A DNA stretch of 61,274 nucleotides from a virus: positions 1 to 61,274 of the IMG/VR virus record IMGVR_UViG_3300025769_000007; one strand, written 5' to 3'. The notes under the pieces were generated by a model. That model saw nothing but the letters and a program-made list of their open reading frames with translations. It ran no database searches and was not told the DNA's origin. Position numbers and translations under genes: made by a program. This document shows positions 53,660 to 61,262 of the stretch, one piece after another. Position 1 is the stretch's first letter. Each line of letters opens with the position of its first letter.

Positions 53660-54139
53660 TTAAAGAACTTCAAATCCAAATGTAAATACAAGACCTGAAG
53701 CTGCATATGTTTTAGTAGCAGTAGCAACACCAGCAACATATATAGCACCTTCATCATTGTCATCTCCATCAGATTGAACTACTAAGTCTATATCAGTAAG
53801 AGTGCTTATATTTCCTAGTATATAATCTCCTACTCCACCAGAAAGTGCAGGCATAGTTACACAACCTAATGGCTTTGCTAATAATAAATTAGCATCTGTA
53901 ATATCTATTACATCACCTAAGGTTCCTAAGTCTTTGCTAACTTGAAAAAAATATAAATCTACAGCAGCTTGATTATCATCAGTATCAACCATAACTGCAG
54001 ATTTTAATAAAGATGCTGCATCTCTAGGGCAAGCACCAGGAATTTTTACTGGATTAAATAATACATCTGCATCATCAACTGCTGCACCAGTTTTACAAAC
54101 AGGAGTTACAGTTACTGTGTGATATTTTCTTTGTGCCAT
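53660..54139 (-). CDS. Putative structural protein, first late gene, 159 residues
   Basis: The product (MAQRKYHTVTVTPVCKTGAA onward) is rich in Ala, Val, Asp, Gly and Thr with beta-strand character and no export signal, resembling small capsid decoration or tail proteins. It is the promoter-proximal gene of the leftward late arm, just downstream of a TACATTTG element, so it is probably abundant. No specific family is recognised. Confidence 0.55.
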   Translation of the reverse strand: MAQRKYHTVTVTPVCKTGAAVDDADVLFNPVKIPGACPRDAASLLKSAVMVDTDDNQAAVDLYFFQVSKDLGTLGDVIDITDANLLLAKPLGCVTMPALSGGVGDYILGNISTLTDIDLVVQSDGDDNDEGAIYVAGVATATKTYAASGLVFTFGFEVL

Positions 54140-54172
54140 TATTTTTTTATTTTAAATTTTTTATTTTATACG

Positions 54173-54180
54173 CAAATGTA
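54173..54180 (-). promoter_or_regulatory. Leftward late promoter -7 element
   Basis: Read leftwards, TACATTTG (complement of 54173-54180) lies about 35 bases upstream of the first late gene in the 99-bp gap between divergent genes. It fits TAnnTTTG; the -33 position (TTTA) is a weak match. It would start the long late operon. Confidence 0.55.
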
Positions 54181-54210
54181 ATGATAATTTTTTAATTATA
54201 ATAAAATTAT

Positions 54211-54218
54211 TATCTTTG
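54211..54218 (+). promoter_or_regulatory. Rightward promoter -7 element for the fibre block
   Basis: TATCTTTG matches TAnnTTTG and lies 20 bases before the ATG at 54239, back-to-back with the leftward element at 54173-54180. The -33 region is T-rich without a clear TTTG. The two divergent elements may share regulation. Confidence 0.55.
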
Positions 54219-54238
54219 ACCTAATTTAATCTAAGACA

Positions 54239-54562
54239 ATGAGGAATTACCTGAAGTATCTAAGTGATACCATGTACTCCTTCCAAAGAAAGTACGACCT
54301 TACAGATAACCAGATGAGGTTCCTTCTTTTTATAAATGACGAGAAAGGGTCTTTCACTAAAAGGTTTATAAGGGAAAATATGTACGTTAGTAAAAACTTT
54401 AATGATAGAATGTTTCCCGAACTAGTTAAAAGGGATTACATCTTTGTCTTTGAAAAACGAGCCTGGAACTCAAATCAACCGAACCAGTATCGTGTAACAC
54501 ATAAAACTCATAGGTTGATTAATAAATTTTATAACGTCCTTGAGGGGACAGAGGAAATATAA
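54239..54562 (+). CDS. Winged-helix (MarR-like) DNA-binding protein, 107 residues
   Basis: The product has the helical pattern of a winged helix: YDLTDNQMRFLLFINDEKGS, then TKRFIRENMYVSKNFNDRMF (recognition helix region), PELVKRDYIFVFEKR (wing) and YRVTHKTHRLINKFY. MarR-like regulators have this layout. It is transcribed from the divergent promoter region 54140-54238 and could control that region, including the late operon; this is inference. Confidence 0.65.
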   Translation: MRNYLKYLSDTMYSFQRKYDLTDNQMRFLLFINDEKGSFTKRFIRENMYVSKNFNDRMFPELVKRDYIFVFEKRAWNSNQPNQYRVTHKTHRLINKFYNVLEGTEEI

Positions 54563-54563
54563 A

Positions 54564-55508
54564 ATGATGAAACTTTTAAAAAAGAGAAAAGAAAAAAGAG
54601 CAGCTAAAAAAGCAGCTATAGATGCAGCACCTGGTACATCTAGATTAGAGAAAAGATTAAATGTTGCTGGTGCAAAGGCTAGAGCTAAAAAAGCACAACG
54701 TCAAAAAGTAAAAGAAGCTAAAAAAGCATCAACAACTAAACTTTCTGACAAGCAGGCGGCTGAATTTGAAAAATTTGCTGGTGTTAAAAGCACAGTTGTT
54801 GCAAAAAAACCTAAGCCTGGAGATAGAATAGTATCTTCAAAACCAAAAGCAAAAGTTGTACAGCCTGAAAAAAAAGAAATATCTAAAGTTGATAGAACCG
54901 CAGGTATGACATTTAATCAAGCTTTTGCTGCTGCTAGAAAAGCAGGTCAAAAACGTTTTGAGTGGAGAGGTAAGTCATACAATACTAAATTAAAAGGTGA
55001 GGCTAAACATGGTGGTGCAGTAGCTATAATGATTGCACCCGTAAAAGCAAAAAAAATGAAAGCTGTTAAAAAAGCAAAGATGGGTGCTAAACTAAAAGAA
55101 GTACCATCAGATAATAAAGGTTTAGGTAAACTACCAAAAGAAGTTCGTAACAAGATGGGTTACATGAAGAATGGTGGTAAAATCGGTTCTAAAATGAACG
55201 ACCTTATATCACAACAAAAAGCTCTACAAGAAAAATTATCTAGGGCAGCTACAAAAGATAGTATAATGAAGAGTGAGTTTACAGTTGCTCAGGTTAGGAA
55301 GATGAAGTCAGACTTAAAATCTTTGGATGCTAAGATAAAAGAACTAAAAGGTGCAGGTTCAGGAACAGTAGAGAAAGCAACTCCATTGGGAAAAAGAGTA
55401 GGTAAAGATGGGAAGAAACTTATGTACGGTGGTGCTATGAAGAAGGCTATGTACGGTTCTAAGATGAAAAAAAAAGCAATGTACGGTGCTAAATTAAAGA
55501 AGAAGTAA
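54564..55508 (+). CDS. Lys/Ala-rich basic protein with C-terminal MYG repeats
   Basis: ATG 54564 is preferred over 54540, which overlaps the upstream gene. The 314-residue product is rich in Lys and Ala. It contains TFNQAFAAARKAGQKRFEWR (residues about 115-134), a short motif present in other phage virion-region proteins, a helical segment near 225-275, and a C-terminal tract with MYGGAMKKA, MYGSKMKKK and MYGAKLKKK in series. It may bind DNA or be a virion cargo protein, like the basic proteins of the late arm. Confidence 0.65.
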   Translation: MMKLLKKRKEKRAAKKAAIDAAPGTSRLEKRLNVAGAKARAKKAQRQKVKEAKKASTTKLSDKQAAEFEKFAGVKSTVVAKKPKPGDRIVSSKPKAKVVQPEKKEISKVDRTAGMTFNQAFAAARKAGQKRFEWRGKSYNTKLKGEAKHGGAVAIMIAPVKAKKMKAVKKAKMGAKLKEVPSDNKGLGKLPKEVRNKMGYMKNGGKIGSKMNDLISQQKALQEKLSRAATKDSIMKSEFTVAQVRKMKSDLKSLDAKIKELKGAGSGTVEKATPLGKRVGKDGKKLMYGGAMKKAMYGSKMKKKAMYGAKLKKK

Positions 55509-55511
55509 TAA

Positions 55512-57623
55512 ATGAAATCACCCCTCAAGAAATCCATAGGTGAGGTAGTCACTGATTACGGAACTAAGGTAATGAGAATAATGAAGAAAAGGCTACAGCG
55601 TAGCCTTTTTGATTTTTACGGAGACGTAAAAGCTGACAACCTTAGAACAAGAGAAGCTATAAATGCTCCAACAACTCCTGTTGATGGTGATGGTGGTGTT
55701 ATATACACTAAGTCTGCAGACGGAAAACTATACTATAAAAGTAACGAAGTTGCAGAAGTTGAACTTAGTGCTTCTGATACTGTACTAACTACAGAACAGG
55801 TTCAGGATATTGCAGGTCCACTTGTAGCAACAGGGGGTACAAAGACTGGTATCACTATTACATACGATGATGCTAACAACGATATGGATTTTGTTGTTGA
55901 CCACGATGCTGCAACAAACTACGTTGCTGAAGAGCATTATAGATGGGACAACGATATACAATCTACTGCTACTATAAACCATGCTAACTTATCTTCTGAT
56001 ACAGGTTCAGATGGTGAAGTCCTTGTTGTTATAGATGGTGACGCTGTATGGGGACACCCTGAAAAGATACACCTACAGGTAAGAAACGATGAAGGTGCTA
56101 CTATACCTGCAGGGGCACCGCTATACTCTAAAATAGAACTAGGAGGTAGTGGTAGATTAAAGGTTGGAATATGTGACGCTAACGATCCTGCTAAAATGCC
56201 TTGTATAGGTCTTGCTGAGGCAGAGATGAATACTACATCTACTAAAGATAACTTTGCTATAACGCAAGGTATATACAACACAAACATATCTGGGTTTACA
56301 GGTCTTGCTGTGGGAGATACTTTGTATGTAGATACTTCAGGTTCTGCTCCATACCTTACACAAACAAAACCTACAGGGGAGTCCTCCCTTATACAAAACG
56401 TTGGTATTGTCGTAAAAACTAACGGTACTATATGTCAAGGACTACAAGTTTCTGCTATTGGTAGAACTAATGATGTGCCTAACTTAAATAGTGGATACAT
56501 ATTCTATGGTAACGGTAGTAACCAAGCAGCATCTACACAACTAAGTACTCTACTTCCTCCTGACTTAACAGTAGATGGTGCAGGAACCATACACGTTAAT
56601 AATGTGCCTACGTTAAATCAAAGTACAACTGGTAACGCTGCTACAGCAACATTAGCTACTAATGCACAAGGAATAACTGGAGCTACTGATGGAGATGTAA
56701 CAATTACATCTGATGGTGAAGTAACTGTAAAGCTTGATTCAGATAATGATGAATCTCTTCAAAAATTTAAAATAACAGACAATTCAGATGCAGTAGTTTT
56801 TAGTGTTGATGAAGGTGGAGCTATTTTTACATCTGGAAGTACTATAAGTAACACTGGTTCAGATAATGATTTACAGATACAGTCTGACGGTAATATGACT
56901 TTTGTTATTGATAGAGACAATGACGAAACAAGTCAATCCTTTTCTTTTAAAAACTTTAATGTAGAAGTAGCAAACTTAGATGAGTCAGGTAACCTTCAGA
57001 TAGATGGAACTTTAGAATTAGGGCACGCAAGTGATACTACAATAGCGAGATCAGCTGCTGGAAAAGTATCTATTGAAGGAGATGATATTCAGACTCAAGG
57101 TGAGAAGATAGGACAGTATTTTCAAATCAAAATAAAAGATTTAAACTCTTACATGTTTTACATGTATAATGATGACTATTGGTATAGTGCAGGTAGTGGG
57201 ACTTTAGCTATATTAGGATTAAGTACTGCTCCTTCAGCTATATCTAGTGCTAACAGTGAGTATCAAAGTAGAACAGCTTGCTATACTGCTGTAGCAGATT
57301 GTACTGTAAAGAAATTACAGCTAACATTTTATTGGAGTTCTTCTGTTGTTAACTCTGCAGATATAGATTTTGCTTTTAGTAAGTTCACACCAATAACAGA
57401 TGGTACAGCAGCAAGTATAACAATGAACGCTATTACAGCAACAGACCATAACGGGTCATATACAGAAAATAAACCATATCAAAAAACATTTACTTTTTCT
57501 GGAGCTAACGCTTCTTTGTCAGCAGGTGATGCTCTTGGGTTTCATATGAGAACAACAGGAGGTAGCAGTGCTCAAAGAGTTTTTATTTACGGAACAGCAA
57601 TATTATCAGTAGAATTAGATTAA
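55512..57623 (+). CDS. Large tail fibre / appendage protein, 703 residues
   Basis: A basic N-terminal anchor (MKSPLKKSIGEVVTDYGTKV) is followed by repetitive beta-rich Asp/Ser/Thr/Gly sequence, for example DGDVTITSDGEVTVKLDSDN, then SDNDLQIQSDGNMTFVIDRD, typical of trimeric phage fibres. A separate beta-sandwich-like C-terminal region (about 560-703) follows. It is probably a host-recognition appendage. It starts three bases after the upstream gene and two bases before the collagen-like gene. Confidence 0.65.
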   Translation: MKSPLKKSIGEVVTDYGTKVMRIMKKRLQRSLFDFYGDVKADNLRTREAINAPTTPVDGDGGVIYTKSADGKLYYKSNEVAEVELSASDTVLTTEQVQDIAGPLVATGGTKTGITITYDDANNDMDFVVDHDAATNYVAEEHYRWDNDIQSTATINHANLSSDTGSDGEVLVVIDGDAVWGHPEKIHLQVRNDEGATIPAGAPLYSKIELGGSGRLKVGICDANDPAKMPCIGLAEAEMNTTSTKDNFAITQGIYNTNISGFTGLAVGDTLYVDTSGSAPYLTQTKPTGESSLIQNVGIVVKTNGTICQGLQVSAIGRTNDVPNLNSGYIFYGNGSNQAASTQLSTLLPPDLTVDGAGTIHVNNVPTLNQSTTGNAATATLATNAQGITGATDGDVTITSDGEVTVKLDSDNDESLQKFKITDNSDAVVFSVDEGGAIFTSGSTISNTGSDNDLQIQSDGNMTFVIDRDNDETSQSFSFKNFNVEVANLDESGNLQIDGTLELGHASDTTIARSAAGKVSIEGDDIQTQGEKIGQYFQIKIKDLNSYMFYMYNDDYWYSAGSGTLAILGLSTAPSAISSANSEYQSRTACYTAVADCTVKKLQLTFYWSSSVVNSADIDFAFSKFTPITDGTAASITMNAITATDHNGSYTENKPYQKTFTFSGANASLSAGDALGFHMRTTGGSSAQRVFIYGTAILSVELD

Positions 57624-57625
57624 CT

Positions 57626-58063
57626 ATGGCATTAGCAGATAAAAAACACTCAGCAGTACATACAAGAACAGGAGACGCTAAGACAGCTCTTAAAAATAAA
57701 TTTGATGAAGGTCATATAAATACTTTATTAGATTTAGCAGATAACGAAATTAATCCTGAGTTTGGGGCTTTAGTATATCAAATACAACAAATGCAAGATG
57801 AATTAGACGAACTTAGAAGACATCTTCTAAATGATGTTGTAGGGCAAAGAGGTCCTGCAGGTGCACAAGGACCACAAGGACCACAAGGACCAGCTGGTAG
57901 TAACGGTGCTGCAGGAGCTAAAGGAGACAAGGGAGATACTGGAGCAACAGGTCCTGCGGGTACAACAGATGCATCACAATTAGATGCAAGTAGACTTCCA
58001 ACAAGAAGACCATCAAGTAGAGGTTTGCTATGGAACGATAGAGGTATAGTAAAAGTATCTTAG
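57626..58063 (+). CDS. Collagen-like fibre protein, 145 residues
   Basis: An N-terminal helical domain (residues 1-70, ending in a coiled coil QMQDELDELRRHLL) precedes about 14 Gly-X-Y triplets (GPAGAQGPQGPQ onward, about 73-114). A short tail ends LLWNDRGIVKVS. Collagen-like triplets form rigid trimeric rods in phage fibres. Its place after the fibre gene suggests it is a virion spike or capsid fibre. Confidence 0.75.
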   Translation: MALADKKHSAVHTRTGDAKTALKNKFDEGHINTLLDLADNEINPEFGALVYQIQQMQDELDELRRHLLNDVVGQRGPAGAQGPQGPQGPAGSNGAAGAKGDKGDTGATGPAGTTDASQLDASRLPTRRPSSRGLLWNDRGIVKVS

Positions 58064-58084
58064 TATAATAATAGATAATTTTCA

Positions 58085-58092
58085 TATATTTG
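58085..58092 (+). promoter_or_regulatory. Promoter -7 element before the small structural protein gene
   Basis: TATATTTG matches TAnnTTTG exactly and lies 29 bases before the ATG at 58121, in a 57-bp gap. No clear TTTG box is seen 20 bases upstream. A dedicated promoter would fit an abundant virion protein. Confidence 0.55.
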
Positions 58093-58120
58093 CAAACAAA
58101 CACATTAATTAAAAAATAAA

Positions 58121-58522
58121 ATGGCAACAGTAACACCTAAATTAACATTAACTAGTGCAGACCTATTATCTCAAAACTTGAATTTATCTGTATCTACTTC
58201 AATTACAGCATCTCACACAACAGGGATTGCTCGTGCACCTATCACTTCAACCGCTAAAGGAACAGCATCTGGACAGGTTACTCTATACACTGGAGATGAC
58301 TACGCAGCAATAGCTTACTTGTACGTTAAAAATACAAACTCTACAGCAGCAAATAAAATATACATATACGATGACACCTCAACTGGTGACCCTATATGGA
58401 TGCAGCTACAAGGTGGAGAGTTTGCTTTTGTCCCTATGCATGGTGATAAAACTTTAAAGGCTTACTCACCAGGAGGTAGTAACCCAATCGTAGAGTGGAT
58501 GGTATTTGGTACTGATCAATAA
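58121..58522 (+). CDS. Small structural protein (decoration-like), 133 residues
   Basis: The product is Thr/Ser/Ala-rich and beta-type (MATVTPKLTLTSADLLSQNL, then GDDYAAIAYLYVKNTNSTAA, then EFAFVPMHGDKTLKAYSPGG), reminiscent of capsid decoration or fibre-tip proteins. It has its own promoter element and an A-rich leader. It converges with the HNH gene, with only two bases between the stop codons. Confidence 0.6.
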   Translation: MATVTPKLTLTSADLLSQNLNLSVSTSITASHTTGIARAPITSTAKGTASGQVTLYTGDDYAAIAYLYVKNTNSTAANKIYIYDDTSTGDPIWMQLQGGEFAFVPMHGDKTLKAYSPGGSNPIVEWMVFGTDQ

Positions 58523-58524
58523 GA

Positions 58525-58893
58525 TCAAGACCTCTTCCTTTGCTCACTCTTAATCTTCTTACACCCCTCACATCGACAACCGTTTCTATACGCTGTCGTT
58601 GAGGGGCAAGACCTTGATTTACCTGCCCTGGCAGCCCTGTAGTTACAACTCTTGTGAGAGAAAGCTATGTTGTCAATATCAAAAAACAAACCCCTAGGAT
58701 CTTCTGAGTGAAGCCAAGGGGTTTTATGTTCTACAGTGAAGTCATCACACGACTCTATTTCAGCACCACACTGATAACACCAGTGCATATCTAATCTCTT
58801 CGCAAACTCAAACAATAAGTTCTTCTTTAACCTGTTTGAAGCAGTGCCAGGATCCATACCCAACTGCTTAGTCTTCTCTTGCTTAATTCCCAA
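58525..58893 (-). CDS. HNH endonuclease
   Basis: The 122-residue product shows the zinc-stabilised HNH layout: WCYQCGAEIESCDDF (first Cys pair), FTVEHKTPWLHSED (Glu-His), DIDNIAFSHKSCNYRAAR (Asn ... His ... Cys). A C-terminal NGCRCEGCKKIKSEQRKRS forms a second Cys cluster. The conserved N terminus LGMDPGTASNRL lies upstream of the only ATG (58857), so translation probably starts at TTG 58893. HNH proteins often assist terminase cutting or act as homing nucleases; here it is far from terL. Confidence 0.82.
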   Translation of the reverse strand: MGIKQEKTKQLGMDPGTASNRLKKNLLFEFAKRLDMHWCYQCGAEIESCDDFTVEHKTPWLHSEDPRGLFFDIDNIAFSHKSCNYRAARAGKSRSCPSTTAYRNGCRCEGCKKIKSEQRKRS

Positions 58894-58895
58894 AA

Positions 58896-59060
58896 TTAAA
58901 AGATTGGTTCGTCCAAGTCCGTAACACTTAACTCTATCAACTCACCCGACATAGACTGAATTACTACAACGTAATGAGAGTCGCCAACGTAAAATCCAGA
59001 AGCCATAATGTGAGATTCACCATCTTTTGACACAGCAGCACCGCATACATTTTCAAACAT
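58896..59060 (-). CDS. Hypothetical protein, 54 residues
   Basis: ATG 59060 opens a 54-residue frame (MFENVCGAAVSKDGESHIMA ... ending TDLDEPIF), preceded by an A-rich leader; a TTG seven codons upstream is less likely. The alternating hydrophobic pattern VVVIQSMSGELIELSV suggests a small beta protein. The stop is next to the HNH start. Function unknown. Confidence 0.55.
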   Translation of the reverse strand: MFENVCGAAVSKDGESHIMASGFYVGDSHYVVVIQSMSGELIELSVTDLDEPIF

Positions 59061-59490
59061 AGATTTTTGATTTTTTTGCAATATATAATTTTTTCTGAGA
59101 AATAAAAAGGGTGGGGGTTATATATGTAATCTGTGAGTGTGTTCCATACACCGAAACCCGAATCCCGAAACGGGGTACCCAAACTAAAATACAATGCATG
59201 CATTCTAAATGTCGTTTTCTATTTTCAGTCTGTTAGGCTAACTATCATCAGCTATGCTATCTGTCAGTACTAAGAATCCTAAACATTGTCTTATATGCTC
59301 CCTAAGATACCCCAAACGGAACGTATCGCAGTAACTATTACAAGGAAAGGAGCTGAAAGAGGTGGTGTAATATCCCCAATAAACAACCCAACCCCCAAGA
59401 TATACAAACAACACAAAAAAAAGTTTACCCTCTCAATCCCTTGCTATCAGTACGTTTGCAATATTTGTTGTAACATTTAATGTAAAATAA
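59061..59490. other. Gene-free divergent region with palindromes, possible origin or control region
   Basis: About 430 bases without a convincing gene separate leftward and rightward transcription. The stretch holds a tandem 7-bp motif CCGAAAC/CCGAATC/CCGAAAC (59151-59171), a small hairpin CCCG-AAA-CGGG (59164-59174), the palindrome GGGTACCC (59173-59180) and a perfect 12-bp palindrome AATGCATGCATT (59193-59204). Short repeats and palindromes near the early promoter could mark a replication origin or regulator sites. This is suggestive only. Confidence 0.45.
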
Positions 59491-59523
59491 TTTGACACGT
59501 ATTGTTTTTTATTCGTACATTTG
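59482..59523 (+). promoter_or_regulatory. Promoter of the large non-coding RNA / early arm
   Basis: TTTG (59491-59494), 21 bases, then TACATTTG (59516-59523) is a full match to the Bacteroidota promoter consensus. Transcription would begin near 59530. GTAAAATAATTTGAC (59482-59496) overlaps the -33 box and resembles the palindrome found at the 1505 and 4134 early promoters. Confidence 0.75.
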
Positions 59524-59529
59524 TCCCAA

Positions 59530-60105
59530 CAATGATTCAATATCGTTGTCGTTCTTTAACATACTGATTCAGATATAGCACACGTGATGGTTGTGGCAAC
59601 GTCCCTAGGGATTAGCAGTAAGACCACGTTAACCTAGTGTAGCATCTGACTATCAAGTCTCTTTCGAGGGTGTTGAGATAGCATATCAGTAATAGACCTT
59701 TAGCTTGATTGAGGGTCGTAAGTCTTAGTCACGATACGTGGCAGTAGCATTGCCTACCTAAACGTATTAGAGCAATAATTCAATCAGCGTTTGTCAGTAT
59801 CGAATCAACTGAACGGAAACCACTGCCGACAACCAAGTGGGCTTGGATAGACCAATAGGCTATCATCAAGTTAGGTAAAGCACCATAGGGGATGTAAGAA
59901 ATCCGTACCGATTAATATGGGAAGTCTATCAGAGGGGATACTGATGATAGGTGGTAAGCAATTGAAGTGCCACCTTGATAGGTATGAAACTAAGTGGCAG
60001 TTAGTTTGAAGCAAGATAGACACCACGCCTTTGTGTGTTAAGGCGTGACTAATAACAACACACAAACTCCTTTTGATTTGGTGGGGGAAGTTTCCCCCAT
60101 CTTTT
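59530..60105 (+). ncRNA. Large structured non-coding RNA, about 576 nt
   Basis: No open frame of protein-like character exists here, and GC content is clearly higher than in flanking genes. The region is bounded by a consensus promoter and a terminator. Many helices are visible: ACGTG/CACGT (59582/59615), GTTG/CAAC (59590/59597), CTGA/TCAG plus CTATC/GATAG (59646/59677), TGATTGA/TCAATCA (59706/59780), ATACGT/ACGTAT (59734/59762), CCAAG/CTTGG (59833/59842), GATAG/CTATC (59846/59860), CTATCA/TGATAG (59926/59945), GGTGGTA/TGCCACC (59950/59968) and CACGCCTT/AAGGCGTG (60024/60040). The last one's 8-nt loop pairs with 60057-60064. It is not rRNA, tmRNA, RNase P or a group I or II intron by their core motifs. 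Size and phage setting recall the large ornate RNAs ROOL and GOLLD, but I cannot establish identity. Confidence 0.75.
60080..60105 (+). terminator. Terminator of the non-coding RNA
   Basis: A 9-bp stem GGTGGGGGA/TCCCCCATC (60080-60088 with 60093-60101, one G-T pair) with loop AGTT is followed by TTTT. It ends the non-coding RNA; some readthrough may reach the gene at 60195. Confidence 0.8.
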
Positions 60106-60194
60106 AAAGCTACCTAAGGCAGTTACAAGTCTGCATAAAAGCTGAGTAGAGGAAACAAATCAATAAACTAATCATTAATCTTAAATTATTTACT

Positions 60195-60530
60195 ATGGAA
60201 AGTGTAAGAGAATTACTAAATGAACTGAATACATATTCAGTAAAGGATGCAAACGCAATCAATAAAAAGGTACTATTTAAAAATGGTATTGAAGTAACGT
60301 ATCATGTCAAGAATAATTTGCAAAATGAAGATATGGTATTCCAAGCAGTACTTGTTATATCTTACAAGAATAGTGAGCCTATCGTATGGGGATGCACCAC
60401 AAATGAGGATAACTACCAAGTGGTTAGATGGTTTGAGAGGAAAGATGCTGGTATGCTTCAAAAGAAGAACAAGCAGAGAGAGACAGACACTCGAATATTA
60501 GCATCACTAATTGATGTATCGAAGTTATAA
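60195..60530 (+). CDS. Hypothetical early protein, 111 residues
   Basis: The first protein gene after the structured RNA starts after aaattatttact. The product is mixed alpha/beta (MESVRELLNELNTYSVKDAN, then VFQAVLVISYKNSEPIVWGC) with a basic C-terminal helix. It is followed by a G6/C6 hairpin, so it forms a short transcription unit. No family is recognised. Confidence 0.7.
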   Translation: MESVRELLNELNTYSVKDANAINKKVLFKNGIEVTYHVKNNLQNEDMVFQAVLVISYKNSEPIVWGCTTNEDNYQVVRWFERKDAGMLQKKNKQRETDTRILASLIDVSKL

Positions 60531-60535
60531 AAAAT

Positions 60536-60555
60536 GGGGGGAAAAATCCCCCCTT
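60536..60555 (+). terminator. Hairpin GGGGGG/CCCCCC after the first early gene
   Basis: GGGGGGA/TCCCCCC (60536-60542 with 60547-60553) with a four-base loop gives a strong stem, but only two T residues follow. It may be a leaky terminator or a processing/stability element between two early genes. Confidence 0.55.
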
Positions 60556-60575
60556 AACCTTAACAATTAGAAACT

Positions 60576-60836
60576 ATGAAATCAAACGAGAAATTAGCAC
60601 AAAAAATGTACAATGAAATATGGGACATATATAATACCTATGGTGGGTATGACTATAACGATAGTATGTTATGTCAAGCACAAGGCTCATCAGATGCCTT
60701 TGATTATTGGATATATGAAAAGGATGAAGACTGGGGTAACTTGGTTAAAGAATTGACACCATGCTTGGAGTATATGCGACACATCAAGAAGATACGAATA
60801 CTACAAGAGAGTATCCCACAACCTTTATATTGCTAA
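60576..60836 (+). CDS. Hypothetical early protein, 86 residues
   Basis: The start follows ttagaaact, the usual context. The product is acidic and aromatic (MKSNEKLAQKMYNEIWDIYN, then YGGYDYNDSMLCQAQGSSDA), probably helical. No family is recognised. Confidence 0.7.
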   Translation: MKSNEKLAQKMYNEIWDIYNTYGGYDYNDSMLCQAQGSSDAFDYWIYEKDEDWGNLVKELTPCLEYMRHIKKIRILQESIPQPLYC

Positions 60837-60861
60837 ACATTAACCTTAAAAATTAGAAACT

Positions 60862-61035
60862 ATGAAAATTATTATTGAAGATAAATCAGGAAATTATTTA
60901 TGCTCTTTTAATGTTTACAATAATCATCATTATTATGATGATGATGTAGAAATAGATAGAGATAGTTTAAAAGATTGCAACACATCAGTAGATGAAAAAG
61001 GAAATGAAATCGTTAAAATACAAATAAATAAATAG
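60862..61035 (+). CDS. Hypothetical early protein, 57 residues
   Basis: ATG 60862 follows aattagaaact, the same start context as its neighbours, and TAG ends the frame at 61033-61035. The product begins MKIIIEDKSGNYLCSFNVYN and has a His/Tyr/Asp-rich middle. It is a short, probably beta-type protein. Function unknown. Confidence 0.6.
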   Translation: MKIIIEDKSGNYLCSFNVYNNHHYYDDDVEIDRDSLKDCNTSVDEKGNEIVKIQINK

Positions 61036-61040
61036 AAACT

Positions 61041-61262
61041 ATGAGCAGTTACACAACAATAGGCTACTTGCAATCTAAGATGATTCGTATGCCTCTAAAC
61101 CTAAACACGAATTGGAACAACGACATCAATTCACTATCATCTGTCCAAGAGATTATCAACTATATTGATGACAATGGTACAACAGATGAGCATTGGCGAC
61201 TACTCCACGCTATCAAACAAATGGAAAAACTAAACAATACAGACAACCTATTAAACGACTAA
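61041..61262 (+). CDS. Hypothetical early protein, 73 residues
   Basis: The complete gene starts after aatagaaact. The product (MSSYTTIGYLQSKMIRMPLN onward) is polar and helical, with VQEIINYIDDNG and a C-terminal MEKLNNTDNLLND. Its 3' part is repeated at the window start because of the circular overlap; on the circle the next gene is the 54-residue frame at 131. Function unknown. Confidence 0.75.
   Translation: MSSYTTIGYLQSKMIRMPLNLNTNWNNDINSLSSVQEIINYIDDNGTTDEHWRLLHAIKQMEKLNNTDNLLND

Noticed and set aside
59286-59480. 64-codon rightward open frame in the gene-free region
   Set aside because: Composition is Lys/Pro-rich without the usual start context, and it runs into the RNA promoter; probably chance.
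59871-60065. 64-codon leftward open frame inside the structured RNA
   Set aside because: Its sequence is not protein-like and it lies on the opposite strand within the helices of the RNA, between that RNA's promoter and terminator.
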